Shown here: positions 9,115-17,756 of the stretch, piece after piece
Numbering within the stretch: the first letter of the stretch is position 1
Layout: every line of letters begins with the position of its first letter
Assembly (NCBI RefSeq): GCF_011046245.1
Contig: NZ_CP049244.1
Location: 806,001 to 870,000 of the forward strand
Length of the DNA stretch: 64,000 bases
Source: Allorhizobium pseudoryzae
GTDB taxonomy: Bacteria > Pseudomonadota > Alphaproteobacteria > Rhizobiales > Rhizobiaceae
Direction of reading: 5' to 3'
Translations under genes and position numbers: made by a program
The notes under the pieces: generated by a model
Seen by the model: only the letters and a program-made list of their open reading frames with translations
Told to the model about the DNA's origin: nothing
Database searches by the model: none

Positions 9115-9780
9115 TCAGGCGCCTCTCGCAATGCGTCTCGCCATCAGTCGGGCCGCCGCCGGCACAGGCTCAATGATGACAAGGTCCTGTTTGCCGACAA
9201 GCTTCGAGGCCGCTTTCGCCAAGGGTCCGCCGCCAATGATGACCGCTTCGGCTCCGGCCGTCTTCGCCTCCAGCACCGCCTCTGCCAGGAGTTCGACAAG
9301 CCAGGCCGGATTGCGGACGGCTGCGAAGGGGTCGGCTTTGGTGAAGAAGCTGCCAAGGAAATTCGCGCTCATCCCGGAGGCGTCAACCGCGGAGCGAATG
9401 GCGCCTTCGAGCGCGGGGGTCGTCGTGGCAACTGCAAAACGCCGCCCCTCCGCCCCCGCTTCGATAAAGCTCGCCTCACCGATGCCGCAGACGGAAATGC
9501 CTTTGTCTCGGAGGATCGCTTTGGCCCGCACTTGGGCGAGCCCCGGATCACCGAAGGCGGCGATGATGATCCCTTGGATCGGGGCGCCAGCGTCCAACAG
9601 TTCGTCGAGCATTGCAACGACGGCATCCGCGCTCTGCGCGAGGGATGACGGCTCGACGATCATCGGCACGCCGAAGGGCGCTGTCCTGCCTGTCACGCGA
9701 AGACCTTCGGCCGAAGCCAGCTCGGCCATGGCTTTGGTCGTGTCGGGATTGGTATTCGGATTGAAGAGATAGATCGACAT
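9115..9780 (-). CDS. Asp/Glu/hydantoin racemase-fold protein lacking both catalytic cysteines
   Basis: 221 residues with the hydantoin/allantoin racemase layout: N-P-N-T-N-P-x-T-T at the N-terminus, F-G-D-P-G-L near residue 76, and an I-G-G-G-P-L loop near residue 183. In racemases a Cys precedes F-G-D-P-G and another lies in the G-C-A-G loop; here they are Ala75 and Gly184. Cofactor-independent racemisation by the two-cysteine mechanism is therefore unlikely. Related rhizobial proteins are often labelled hydantoin racemase or HupH. Convergent with the amidase (7 bp apart) and divergent from the RidA gene (50 bp). Confidence 0.75.
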   Translation of the reverse strand: MSIYLFNPNTNPDTTKAMAELASAEGLRVTGRTAPFGVPMIVEPSSLAQSADAVVAMLDELLDAGAPIQGIIIAAFGDPGLAQVRAKAILRDKGISVCGIGEASFIEAGAEGRRFAVATTTPALEGAIRSAVDASGMSANFLGSFFTKADPFAAVRNPAWLVELLAEAVLEAKTAGAEAVIIGGGPLAKAASKLVGKQDLVIIEPVPAAARLMARRIARGA

Positions 9781-9830
9781 GCGCTGCGCGCCCCGCGCGA
9801 TCTGATGGTAAAAACAGGAGTTTCGCTACC

Positions 9831-10304
9831 ATGACCCCATCAGCCATTCAAGTTGAAGAGAGGTTGGCAAGCCTCGGACTTGAGCTGCCGCAATCCTCCC
9901 CGTCGCGCGCCAATTTCCTTCCCTACAAGCGAAGCGGCAATCTGCTGTTTCTGGCGGGTCAGATCTGCGAATGGAATGGCAGGCCGCAGTATTTCGGGCC
10001 GGTGCCGGACGGGTTCGATCTGGAGGAGGCCAAGGCCGCGGCGCGGATGTGCGCGCTCAATCTGCTTTTCAACATCAAGGCAGCAACGGGCTCGCTGGAT
10101 AATGTCACGAGTATCCTCCGCCTCGGCGCCTTCGTGTCGGCACCGGCCGGGTTCGCCGATGGTCCGAAAATCGCCGATGGCGCGTCCGAACTGTTCATCG
10201 CCCTTTACGGCGAGGCGGGCCGGCATGCCCGCACCGCCGTCTGCGTCTCCAGCCTTCCCGCGAACGCGCTGGTGGAGGTGGATGCGATCGTTGAACTGGC
10301 GTAG
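9831..10304 (+). CDS. RidA/YjgF/YER057c-family protein
   Basis: 157 residues, a trimeric RidA-fold protein of the longer (about 150 aa) subgroup. It keeps the Arg in H-A-R-T-A-V and the V-E-V-D-A-I-V-E segment near the C-terminus that forms the intersubunit pocket. Canonical RidA hydrolyses reactive enamines/imines from PLP enzymes; longer subgroups are often tied to amine or amide catabolism. Its place beside the racemase-fold protein and amidase suggests clearing an imine intermediate (inference). Confidence 0.85.
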   Translation: MTPSAIQVEERLASLGLELPQSSPSRANFLPYKRSGNLLFLAGQICEWNGRPQYFGPVPDGFDLEEAKAAARMCALNLLFNIKAATGSLDNVTSILRLGAFVSAPAGFADGPKIADGASELFIALYGEAGRHARTAVCVSSLPANALVEVDAIVELA

Positions 10305-10331
10305 CGCCGACGTTCACGGTTGCCATCGCCG

Positions 10332-11297
10332 TTACCGGCGACGGGCCATGGCATAGGCGACTGTCGCACCGGCAGCGAGCGCTGCAAGAAATGTGACCGC
10401 CGCAGTCCTTTGCTGCGGAGAGCGAAGTCCTCCATCGATACCGCCGGGGTCGGTGGAAGGGGCAAACAGGTTGCCGTTGCTGATCGCCACGGGATCTGCC
10501 CGGCGGAAATAGCTGCGCATCACCATCGCCATCAGGCTTGCAGTTAGATTGGGCGCTGCCAGGTGGCTGAGGCGCAAAAGGTTGGTGACGGCACCAATCG
10601 TCACCGTGTCGCGCGGTCTCTCCGCCGTGGCAACGATGGCTTCAGCGACGCGTCGCGCATCATAAACGGGCGGCGGCGCGCTGACCTTGCGACCGGTAAA
10701 GTTGGCGCCATGCCTGAGACCGGGCGTATCCAGAAAGGCTGGATAGATGTCACAGATGTGAATGCGCGGCTGGTCGGAAAGCTCGGCCCGCAGGGCTTCC
10801 GTAAAACCTTTCAGGCCGAACTTGCTCGCGCTGTAGGCCGCGGCGAAGGGTGCCGCTGCGAAGCCGCCAAGGGAGATCATGTTGATGAATGTGCCGCGTT
10901 TCTGGCGCAGGAAAATCGGCAGGACGGCATGCGCGTCGTTCATGTGTCCGATCAGGTTGGTGCGCACCACCTGTTCATGCGCGCTCATAGGTGTTTCCGT
11001 GAAGCTGCCGACAGCACCGACGCCGACGTTGGAGACCCAGACATCGATGCCGCCGAGCGCAAAGGCCTGGGAGGCCACGTGCCGGACCGCGTCGATATCC
11101 GTCACGTCTGCGCTTGCGACATGAGCTTCGGCGCCCAGGTCGCGACAGGCGGCTGCCACGTGCTCCAAGGCGTCACGGTTGCGGGCTGAGAGGACGAGGC
11201 GGGCTTTGCGACGGGCAAAGGCATAGGCAGTCGCCTCGCCGACCCCGCTCGACGCGCCGGTGATGACCACCACGCGTCCGGTCAAATCCAGGGTCAT
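10332..11297 (-). CDS. Short-chain dehydrogenase/reductase with C-terminal hydrophobic helix
   Basis: 321 residues. NAD(P)-binding T-G-A-S-S-G-V-G, catalytic Y-S-A-S-K and the usual Ser about 13 residues before it. The N-N-A-G motif is replaced by N-V-G-V. Beyond the SDR core (about 250 residues) there is a basic linker and a final 20-residue Ala-rich hydrophobic segment ending in Arg-Arg-Arg, which looks like a membrane tail. ATG 11297 has AAGGA at 8 nt. The 27 bp to the convergent RidA gene contain no obvious terminator. Substrate unknown. Confidence 0.85.
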   Translation of the reverse strand: MTLDLTGRVVVITGASSGVGEATAYAFARRKARLVLSARNRDALEHVAAACRDLGAEAHVASADVTDIDAVRHVASQAFALGGIDVWVSNVGVGAVGSFTETPMSAHEQVVRTNLIGHMNDAHAVLPIFLRQKRGTFINMISLGGFAAAPFAAAYSASKFGLKGFTEALRAELSDQPRIHICDIYPAFLDTPGLRHGANFTGRKVSAPPPVYDARRVAEAIVATAERPRDTVTIGAVTNLLRLSHLAAPNLTASLMAMVMRSYFRRADPVAISNGNLFAPSTDPGGIDGGLRSPQQRTAAVTFLAALAAGATVAYAMARRR

Positions 11298-11322
11298 GTG
11301 GAATGTCCTTCGCTACGGGTGG

Positions 11323-11481
11323 TTATTCTTTCGGTGCGGTGTCCTTCTTCGAGGACGCATCATCCCTTGATGTGCGGTTGTCCTCGGCCAGTTTTTTGTC
11401 CTGGCGCTGAAGCTCCCGTTCGACGGTGCCCCGATCGCCTTCGGCCTGTTCCATCTCCGACATGTGGTTCTTCGGTTCCAT
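11323..11481 (-). CDS. Small hydrophilic charged protein, unknown function
   Basis: 52 residues from the ATG at 11481, preceded by GGGAG at 8 nt; an upstream in-frame ATG at 11505 lacks a good ribosome site. Rich in Glu, Asp, Lys, Arg and Gln, with no Cys and no hydrophobic stretch, so probably soluble and disordered or helical. It lies 25 bp upstream of the SDR gene on the same strand. No domain recognised. Confidence 0.55.
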   Translation of the reverse strand: MEPKNHMSEMEQAEGDRGTVERELQRQDKKLAEDNRTSRDDASSKKDTAPKE

Positions 11482-11550
11482 CGTCTTGCTCCCTGATGAT
11501 GTCAAACAGCGAACAGACTGTGGTTCCGATTGTTCCGAGACGGGTCTGCG

Positions 11551-12306
11551 TCAGGGCGCAGCCTGGTCCGCTTGGCCGGGGGCCAGCGATTTCTGGATAC
11601 GGCTGCGGCCGACATCGATCACGTGGCGCATCGCGGCAACCGCCTTGTCCGGGTCACGGGAGGCAATCGCATGGGCGATCCTGAGGTGATTGCCGGCGAT
11701 TTCCTCGATCATGTCGGGCGAGGATGCTGGAGACGAGAGCTGGAAGGCGATGGAGAGCGCCGCTTCGATCAGCGCGCTTGCCGAATGCATGAACGGATTG
11801 CCGGACATTCTGGCGATGGCGAGATGGAATTCCAGGTCCACCTTGGCGATGGTCTCCGGCGTGTGCGACGGGTCGTCGAATTTTGCAGCGATGGCATACA
11901 GAGAGACGATGTCGTCGGCTGTCGCCCTGCGGGCAGCGGCAGCGGCGGCGGCCGGTTCAAGGGCGGTGCGCATTTCCGCCAGATGCTCGATGAAGGTCAA
12001 ATCGATCCCGGTGTCGCAGCGCCATCCAAGGACATCCGGATCGAAGAAATTCCAGTTGGCACTCGGCAGCACGCGGGTGCCGACCTTGGCCTTCGGTTCG
12101 ATCAGCCGCTTGGCGGCAAGTGTCTTCATCGCCTCGCGCAGCACCGTGCGAGACACTGCGAATCGCTGCGACAATTCCGCATCGCCTGGCAGGATGGAGC
12201 CTTCCGGGATTGCTCCGGAGACAATGGCGTGGCCGAGTTCCGCCACCACATGGGCGTGGCTGCTGCCGCGCTTCTTCCCCGTTATCGCCGTTTCTAGAAG
12301 CCCCAC
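11551..12306 (-). CDS. FadR/FCD-type GntR regulator of the sugar cluster
   Basis: 251 residues from a GTG at 12306 preceded by GGAGA at about 7 nt; the frame is open to a TTG at 12390, but that start has no ribosome site and adds an atypical N-terminus. GntR winged helix (residues about 17-80, S-R-T-V-L-R-E-A-M-K) and an FCD domain with the D-x3-H metal pair. It is divergent from the araD1-chvE-mmsAB operon, so it is the likely repressor, responding to a sugar acid or keto-deoxy acid, as GntR regulators of rhizobial sugar-acid clusters do (inference). Confidence 0.85.
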   Translation of the reverse strand: MGLLETAITGKKRGSSHAHVVAELGHAIVSGAIPEGSILPGDAELSQRFAVSRTVLREAMKTLAAKRLIEPKAKVGTRVLPSANWNFFDPDVLGWRCDTGIDLTFIEHLAEMRTALEPAAAAAAARRATADDIVSLYAIAAKFDDPSHTPETIAKVDLEFHLAIARMSGNPFMHSASALIEAALSIAFQLSSPASSPDMIEEIAGNHLRIAHAIASRDPDKAVAAMRHVIDVGRSRIQKSLAPGQADQAAP

Positions 12307-12428
12307 CAGTCTTTCTCCCGCATTATCCTGTGCGCCATCCACGCCAATCCGCACCTGCGCCACTTGGAATTCCTCATCCCTTTCGCGCAAACTGCACAGA
12401 TCGCCTCTCCCGCGCTAGACATATAATA

Positions 12429-12436
12429 ATATTAAT
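12429..12436. promoter_or_regulatory. AT-rich operator candidate, regulator-proximal copy
   Basis: The word ATATTAAT occurs here (inside T-A-A-T-A-T-T-A, itself a palindrome at 12427-12434) and again at 12603-12610 near the araD1 promoter. In this G+C-rich genome two copies in one divergent region suggest a paired GntR site. The rest of the 375-bp region (12307-12681) has no gene. Confidence 0.35.
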
Positions 12437-12573
12437 CGCCCCTCAAAGCCCTTTTCAGAAATTGCGCATCTGGAAATACTATTCATTATTCAAACGATTG
12501 AATGCCCAAGGTTTAGGCACGCATTCCACGCTGTGGAACAAAACCGGCAGCATGCGAATATGAAATTGGCAGC

Positions 12574-12611
12574 TTGACAACGAGGCCCCAGGTTAAATAG
12601 TCATATTAATA
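12574..12611 (+). promoter_or_regulatory. Predicted promoter and operator of the araD1-mmsB operon
   Basis: A consensus TTGACA at 12574-12579 is followed by an AT-rich stretch (TAAATAGTC) at 12595-12603 that could hold a weak -10. The perfect palindrome TATTAATA at 12604-12611 overlaps the expected start of transcription. It shares ATATTAAT with the copy at 12429, consistent with repression by the divergent GntR protein. The exact -10 is uncertain. Confidence 0.45.
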
Positions 12612-12627
12612 AAGGTGCACAGCGCCT

Positions 12628-12678
12628 GGAGGAGTCTGCGGTGACGCCGCAGTGATGAGATTCAAGGGCAGGCTTTAG
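12628..12678 (+). other. araD1 leader: strong ribosome site, hairpin and 7-codon mini-ORF
   Basis: GGAGGAG (12628-12634) is followed by a perfect stem CTGCGG-TGACG-CCGCAG (12636-12652), then ATG at 12655 opening M-R-F-K-G-R-L-stop, which ends 3 nt before the araD1 ATG. The mini-ORF runs through the AAGGGCAGG (12664-12672) that would serve araD1. It could couple or attenuate araD1 translation, or be chance. Confidence 0.3.
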
Positions 12679-12681
12679 AAC

Positions 12682-13671
12682 ATGTTGAGACTTCTGCAGG
12701 TGGCCGTCGACGGGCAGGTGCGCGTTGTTGCGTGGGATGGCGAGAATGACGCCCATGTCGTTGAGGGTGTGTCATCGACCTACGATCTGGCGATGAAGGC
12801 GATCGCCGAGAAGAAGAGCTTCGCAGACTTCATCGAAACCCAGGCCAAGGGTCCGGTGGTCGATCTTAAGGCCGCGCAGAACGAAGGCCGTCTCGGTCTC
12901 CCGGTCGCGCATCCGGATCCGGCCCACTTCATCGTCGCCGGTACGGGGCTCACCCACCTTGGTTCGGCCGATGGTCGCGACAAGATGCACAAGGCCGCGC
13001 AGTCCACCGAAAAGCCGACCGATTCCATGCGCATGTTCCTCATGGGCGTCGAAGGCGGCAAGCCGAAGGCTGGCGAGGCCGGCGTGCAGCCGGAATGGTT
13101 CTACAAGGGCGACGGCTCGCAGCTGAAGGCCACCGGTGAAGATCTCGAGTCGCCGGCGTTTGCGCTGGACGGCGGCGAAGAGCCGGAGCTGGCCGCGATC
13201 TACATGATCGGCCCGGACAGCATGCCGTATCGCCTCGGTTTCTGTCTCGCCAACGAGTTCTCCGATCACGTGACGGAGAAGGGCAACTATCTCTGGCTGG
13301 CCCACTCGAAACTGCGCCAGGCATCGCTTGGGGCGGAACTTCTGGTCGGCGAACTGCCGCAGCATGTGGAAGGCACGTCGCTGATCCGGCGCGGCGATCA
13401 GGTGATCTTCGAGAAGCCCTTCCTCTCCGGCGAAGCGAACATGTCGCACACCATCGCCAATCTTGAACATCATAATTTCAAGTATGATCTCTTCCGCCGC
13501 CCGGGCGACCTGCATGTGCATTTCTTCGGCACGGCGACCTTGTCCTTCTCGGAAGGCATCAAGACCGAGGCCGGCGACCAGTTCGAAATCTCCGCAGCGC
13601 CCTTCAAGTTGACGCTCGTCAACCGCCTGGCCATCGCCGACGAGGCGCCGGTCACGATCCGCGCGCTGTAA
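12682..13671 (+). CDS. araD1: AraD1/GguC-family protein, L-arabinose pathway (FAH superfamily)
   Basis: 329 residues. The C-terminal two thirds are a fumarylacetoacetate-hydrolase-like fold with the E-P-E-L metal-binding start near residue 167 and a G-T-x-x-L-S-F region near the end. It matches the GguC (renamed AraD1) family of the Agrobacterium chvE locus, whose deletion impaired growth only on L-arabinose; it is thought to act on the 2-keto-3-deoxy-L-arabonate step (established for Agrobacterium, from memory). Here it is the first gene of the operon, not the last as in chvE-gguABC. The dehydrogenase gene starts 10 bp after its stop. Confidence 0.85.
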   Translation: MLRLLQVAVDGQVRVVAWDGENDAHVVEGVSSTYDLAMKAIAEKKSFADFIETQAKGPVVDLKAAQNEGRLGLPVAHPDPAHFIVAGTGLTHLGSADGRDKMHKAAQSTEKPTDSMRMFLMGVEGGKPKAGEAGVQPEWFYKGDGSQLKATGEDLESPAFALDGGEEPELAAIYMIGPDSMPYRLGFCLANEFSDHVTEKGNYLWLAHSKLRQASLGAELLVGELPQHVEGTSLIRRGDQVIFEKPFLSGEANMSHTIANLEHHNFKYDLFRRPGDLHVHFFGTATLSFSEGIKTEAGDQFEISAAPFKLTLVNRLAIADEAPVTIRAL

Positions 13672-13681
13672 GGAGACGTCG

Positions 13682-14608
13682 ATGTCCTCCATCCGTCTCG
13701 CCATCGTCGGTCTCGGCAAGATTGCCCGGGACCAGCATCTCCAGGCGATCGAAGCCACTGACGGCATCGATCTGGTGGCGGTCGCCAGCCGCAACGCCAA
13801 GCTGGACGGTGTTCACTGTTTTCCCGACATTGACGCGCTGCTCGCAGCCGACGTGGAGGTGGATGCGGTCTCGTTGTGCACGCCGCCGCAGGGTCGTTTC
13901 GAGCAGGCGCGTGCAGCCCTTCTCGCCGGCAAGCATGTGATGCTGGAAAAGCCGCCGGGCGCCACCATTGCCGAAGTCTTCGCGCTGGATCAGCTTGCAC
14001 GGCAGCAGGGTGTTTCGCTGTTTGCGACCTGGCATTCGCGAGAGGCGGCGGCCGTTGAGCCGGCCCGCCAGATGCTGGCCGACCGCACGGTCCGTTCGCT
14101 GCATGTGGAATGGAAGGAAGACGTGCGCCATTGGCATCCCGGCCAGGACTGGATCTGGGAGCCGGGCGGCCTCGGCGTGTTCGATCCGGGCATCAATGCC
14201 CTCTCCATCGTCACCCGCATCATGCCGGAAAGCTTCCATCTGGTGGCGTCGAACCTGTCCTTCCCGGCCAATCGGGCAGCCCCGATTGCCGCCGATCTGG
14301 AATTCATGACCGCCAGCGGCGTGAAGCTGACCGCTGCTTTCGACTGGCGCCAGACGGGTCCGCAGACCTGGGATATCCGGGTCGAGACCGACCGCGGCTC
14401 GATCGTGCTGACCCATGGCGGCAGCCGCCTGTTCGTGGATGGCGAGGCGCAGATCGTCGAGGAGGATCGCGAATACCGTAATCTTTACCGGCATTTCGTT
14501 TCCCTGGTCACGTCCGGCCAGTCGGATACGGATTTCTCGCCCCTGGTGCACGTCGCCGATGCCTTCATGCTCGGTCGCCGTCATGAGGTCGAGGCGTTCG
14601 AGGATTGA
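13682..14608 (+). CDS. Gfo/Idh/MocA-family sugar 1-dehydrogenase (L-arabinose/D-galactose type)
   Basis: 308 residues. N-terminal Rossmann fold (G-L-G-K-I-A-x-D-Q), catalytic E-K-P-P with Lys near residue 90, and the C-terminal alpha/beta domain with [13 protein letters not shown]. Length and features fit AraA of Azospirillum and its Agrobacterium counterpart, which oxidise L-arabinose or D-galactose to the lactone with NAD(P)+. A good ribosome site (AAGGAG) precedes ATG 13682. The lactone could open spontaneously or by a lactonase encoded elsewhere; none is in this operon. Confidence 0.82.
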   Translation: MSSIRLAIVGLGKIARDQHLQAIEATDGIDLVAVASRNAKLDGVHCFPDIDALLAADVEVDAVSLCTPPQGRFEQARAALLAGKHVMLEKPPGATIAEVFALDQLARQQGVSLFATWHSREAAAVEPARQMLADRTVRSLHVEWKEDVRHWHPGQDWIWEPGGLGVFDPGINALSIVTRIMPESFHLVASNLSFPANRAAPIAADLEFMTASGVKLTAAFDWRQTGPQTWDIRVETDRGSIVLTHGGSRLFVDGEAQIVEEDREYRNLYRHFVSLVTSGQSDTDFSPLVHVADAFMLGRRHEVEAFED

Positions 14609-14657
14609 CGCGAAAGCGGCTTCGCCGTTCACGCATAGCGCAGAAGAAGACAGGCTC

Positions 14658-16478
14658 ATGAGCAAAGACACACTGCCCACCACGACCACAGGACCGAACG
14701 GCAAGCTGCGTTCGCGCGCCTGGTTCGACAATCCGGCGAACGCCGACATGACCGCGCTCTACCTCGAGCGTTACATGAACTTCGGCCTCAGCCAGGCGGA
14801 ACTGCAGTCGGATCGCCCGATCATCGGCATTGCCCAGACGGGCTCCGACCTGTCGCCGTGCAACCGTCACCACCTCGAGCTGGCCAACCGCCTGCGCGAA
14901 GGCATTCGTGAAGCCGGCGGCATCGCCATCGAATTCCCGGTTCACCCGATCCAGGAAACCGGCAAGCGCCCGACGGCCGGCCTCGACCGCAACCTAGCCT
15001 ATCTTGGCCTCGTGGAAGTGCTTTACGGCTATCCGCTGGATGGCGTCATCCTGACCATCGGCTGCGACAAGACGACCCCGGCCTGTCTGATGGCCGCGGC
15101 CACGGTCAACATCCCGTCGATCGCCTTTTCGGTCGGTCCGATGCTGAACGGCTGGTTCCGCGGCGAGCGCACGGGCTCCGGCACCATCGTCTGGAAGGCG
15201 CGTGAACTTCTGGCAAAGGGCGAGATCGATTACGCCGGCTTCGTCAAGCTTGTGGCCTCCTCGGCTCCGTCCACCGGTTATTGCAACACCATGGGCACGG
15301 CCACCACGATGAATTCGCTGGCCGAAGCGCTCGGCATGCAGCTTCCGGGTTCGGCCGCTATTCCGGCGCCTTATCGTGACCGCCAGGAAATGGCCTATCT
15401 CACCGGTCTTCGCATCGTCGAGATGGTCAAGGAAGACCTGAAGCCGTCTGACATCATGACGAAGGACGCCTTCATCAACGCCATTCGGGTCAACTCGGCC
15501 ATCGGCGGCTCCACCAATGCACCGATCCACCTGAACGGCCTTGCCCGCCACCTCGGCGTCGAGCTGACGATTGATGACTGGCAGACCTACGGCGAAGAGA
15601 TCCCGCTGCTCGTCAACCTGCAGCCGGCCGGCGAATATCTCGGCGAAGACTATTATCACGCCGGTGGTGTTCCGGCTGTCGTCAACCAGCTGATGACCCA
15701 GGGCCTCATCAAGGAAGACGCGATGACGGTCAATGGCAAGACCATCGGCGAGAACTGCCGTGGCGCCGTGATCGAGGACGAAAAGGTTATCCGTCCCTAC
15801 GACCAGCCGCTCAAGGAGCGCGCCGGTTTCCGCGTGCTGCGCGGCAATCTCTTCTCGTCGGCGATCATGAAGACGAGCGTGATCTCCAAGGAGTTCCGCG
15901 ACCGTTACCTGTCCAACCCGAACGATCCGGAAGCCTTCGAAGGCAAGGCCGTCGTGTTCGATGGACCGGAAGATTATCACCACCGCATCGACGATCCGTC
16001 GCTCGGCATTGACGCGAACACCGTTCTCTTCATGCGTGGCGCAGGCCCGATCGGATATCCGGGTGCCGCGGAAGTCGTCAACATGCGCGCGCCGGACTAT
16101 CTGCTGAAGCAGGGCGTCACCTCGCTCCCGTGCATCGGCGACGGTCGCCAGTCCGGCACGTCCGGCAGCCCGTCGATCCTCAACGCCTCGCCGGAAGCGG
16201 CAGCGGGCGGTGGCCTTGCCATCCTCAAGACCGGTGACCGTGTTCGCATCGACGTCGGTAGCGGCAAGGCAGATATCCTCATTTCCGCCGAAGAGCTTGC
16301 CGCGCGCTACGCCGAGCTGGAAGCGAAGGGCGGTTACCAGTATCCGAAGCACCAGACGCCATGGCAGGAAATCCAGCGCGGCATCGTCGGGCAGATGGAG
16401 ACCGGTGCGGTTCTCGAACCGGCCGTGAAATACCAGCGGATCGCGCAGACGGAAGGTATTCCGCGCGATAACCACTGA
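14658..16478 (+). CDS. IlvD/Edd-family sugar-acid dehydratase (L-arabinonate dehydratase-like)
   Basis: 606 residues starting at ATG 14658, 49 bp after the dehydrogenase. Three Cys at family Fe-S positions are visible: [16 protein letters not shown] and Y-C-N-T-M-G-T. The [11 protein letters not shown] loop near the C-terminus holds the catalytic Ser. This pattern belongs to rhizobial pentonate dehydratases with a [2Fe-2S] cluster and Mg2+, making 2-keto-3-deoxy acids. With araD1 and the dehydrogenase it gives the oxidative, non-phosphorylative arabinose (or galactose/fucose) route. Confidence 0.88.
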   Translation: MSKDTLPTTTTGPNGKLRSRAWFDNPANADMTALYLERYMNFGLSQAELQSDRPIIGIAQTGSDLSPCNRHHLELANRLREGIREAGGIAIEFPVHPIQETGKRPTAGLDRNLAYLGLVEVLYGYPLDGVILTIGCDKTTPACLMAAATVNIPSIAFSVGPMLNGWFRGERTGSGTIVWKARELLAKGEIDYAGFVKLVASSAPSTGYCNTMGTATTMNSLAEALGMQLPGSAAIPAPYRDRQEMAYLTGLRIVEMVKEDLKPSDIMTKDAFINAIRVNSAIGGSTNAPIHLNGLARHLGVELTIDDWQTYGEEIPLLVNLQPAGEYLGEDYYHAGGVPAVVNQLMTQGLIKEDAMTVNGKTIGENCRGAVIEDEKVIRPYDQPLKERAGFRVLRGNLFSSAIMKTSVISKEFRDRYLSNPNDPEAFEGKAVVFDGPEDYHHRIDDPSLGIDANTVLFMRGAGPIGYPGAAEVVNMRAPDYLLKQGVTSLPCIGDGRQSGTSGSPSILNASPEAAAGGGLAILKTGDRVRIDVGSGKADILISAEELAARYAELEAKGGYQYPKHQTPWQEIQRGIVGQMETGAVLEPAVKYQRIAQTEGIPRDNH

Positions 16479-16491
16479 CGGGAGCATCAGG

Positions 16492-16563
16492 GCGCGGAAC
16501 GTCTGTGCCGCGCTTTCGGAGGAACCCGAAACGACAATTGTGGGCGACGGTCTCGCCGCCCAC
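16492..16563 (+). other. Two hairpins in the chvE leader
   Basis: Stem 1: GCGCGG (16492-16497) with CCGCGC (16508-16513), followed by TTT. Stem 2: GTGGGCG-A-CG (16540-16549) with CG-C-CGCCCAC (16554-16563), one A/C mismatch, 4-nt loop. They fill the 142-bp gap before chvE and may be mRNA processing or 5'-stabilising structures separating the chvE message from the enzyme genes. Confidence 0.4.
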
Positions 16564-16620
16564 GGGGGATGAATTTTCGGTCGGGCTCGAAGGGAGCCTC
16601 GACAATCAGGAGGAGTATCC

Positions 16621-17685
16621 ATGAAACTTTTCAAGTATCTCACCACGGCTGCGATGTTTGCAGCAATGACGATTGCTGCCCCGGCCGGCGCTGCCGACAA
16701 GGGTCTCGTCGGCGTTGCCATGCCGACCAAGTCGTCTGCCCGCTGGATCGCGGACGGCGACAACATGGTCAAGGTGCTCAAGGAGCGCGGTTACGACGTT
16801 GACCTGCAGTACGCAGAAGACGACATCCCGAACCAGCTCTCGCAGATCGAAAACATGGTCACCAAGGGCGCCAAGGTGCTCGTGATCGCGTCGATCGACG
16901 GCACCACCCTGTCGGACGTTCTGCAGCAGGCTGCCGACCAGAAGATCAAGGTCATCGCCTATGACCGCCTGATCCGCGATACGCCGAATGTCGATTACTA
17001 CGCCACGTTCGACAACTTCCAGGTTGGCGTTCTGCAGGCAACGACCCTCGTGAAGGCTCTGAAGGCCGACACCGAAAAGGGCCCGTTCTACATCGAACTC
17101 TTCGGCGGTTCGCCGGACGACAACAATGCCTTCTTCTTCTACAACGGCGCGATGAGCGTTCTCCAGCCGCTCATCGACAAGGGCGTTCTGAAGGTTGGTT
17201 CCGGCCAGGTTGGCATGGACAAGGTTTCGACGCTGCGTTGGGACGGTGCAACCGCCCAGGCTCGTATGGACGCCATCCTGTCGGCTTTCTATGCCGACAA
17301 GAAGGTGAACGCTGTTCTGTCGCCCTATGATGGCATCTCGATCGGTATCCTGTCGTCGCTGAAGGGCGTCGGTTACGGTTCCGGCGGCGTTCCGATGCCG
17401 TACGTGTCCGGCCAGGACGCTGAAGTGCCGTCCGTCAAGTCGATCATCGCTGGTGAACAGTACTCCACCATCTTCAAGGACACCCGCGAACTCGCGAAGG
17501 TGACCGTGGACATGGTTGACGCCGTCATGAGCGGCAAGGAGCCGACCGTCAACGACACCAAGACCTACGACAACGGCAAGAAGGTCGTTCCGTCCTACCT
17601 CTTGAAGCCGGTTGCCGTCGACAAGACCAACTGGAAGGAAGTTCTGGTGGGTTCCGGTTACTACAAAGAAGACCAGCTGAAGTAA
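16621..17685 (+). CDS. chvE: ChvE-like periplasmic multiple-sugar-binding protein
   Basis: 354 residues. Sec signal peptide (cleavage near A-G-A-A-D), then the type I periplasmic-binding fold: [13 protein letters not shown] near the N-terminus, Y-D-R-L-I in the first lobe and [10 protein letters not shown] in the middle, all typical of ChvE/MglB-like sugar receptors. Strong Shine-Dalgarno AGGAGG before ATG 16621 and strong codon bias (GTT, GGT, AAG) imply high expression. ChvE binds arabinose, galactose, fucose, glucose and xylose and, in Agrobacterium, signals to VirA; only uptake is supported here. Confidence 0.9.
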   Translation: MKLFKYLTTAAMFAAMTIAAPAGAADKGLVGVAMPTKSSARWIADGDNMVKVLKERGYDVDLQYAEDDIPNQLSQIENMVTKGAKVLVIASIDGTTLSDVLQQAADQKIKVIAYDRLIRDTPNVDYYATFDNFQVGVLQATTLVKALKADTEKGPFYIELFGGSPDDNNAFFFYNGAMSVLQPLIDKGVLKVGSGQVGMDKVSTLRWDGATAQARMDAILSAFYADKKVNAVLSPYDGISIGILSSLKGVGYGSGGVPMPYVSGQDAEVPSVKSIIAGEQYSTIFKDTRELAKVTVDMVDAVMSGKEPTVNDTKTYDNGKKVVPSYLLKPVAVDKTNWKEVLVGSGYYKEDQLK

Positions 17686-17695
17686 TATCCTGATC

Positions 17696-17735
17696 GGACG
17701 TGGCGGCGCGTCACTGCGCCGCCACGTCCATTTTT
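17696..17735 (+). terminator. Attenuator-type terminator between chvE and mmsA
   Basis: A perfect 14-bp stem (17696-17709 with 17716-17729), 6-nt loop GTCACT, then A-TTTTT at 17731-17735. It ends 22 bp before the mmsA start. Partial termination here would give much more binding protein than transporter, the usual arrangement for periplasmic-binding systems. Confidence 0.8.
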
Positions 17736-17756
17736 GTCCCCATCGGAGATGATGGC

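Noticed and set aside
14994..16781. 595-codon open frame antisense to the sugar-acid dehydratase and chvE start
   Set aside because: Spans two confirmed sense genes, shows no motif or ribosome site, and its length follows from third-position G/C bias.
16621..17685. Virulence signalling role for the ChvE-like protein
   Set aside because: No virA/virG or T-DNA genes are in the window, so only sugar uptake is supported.
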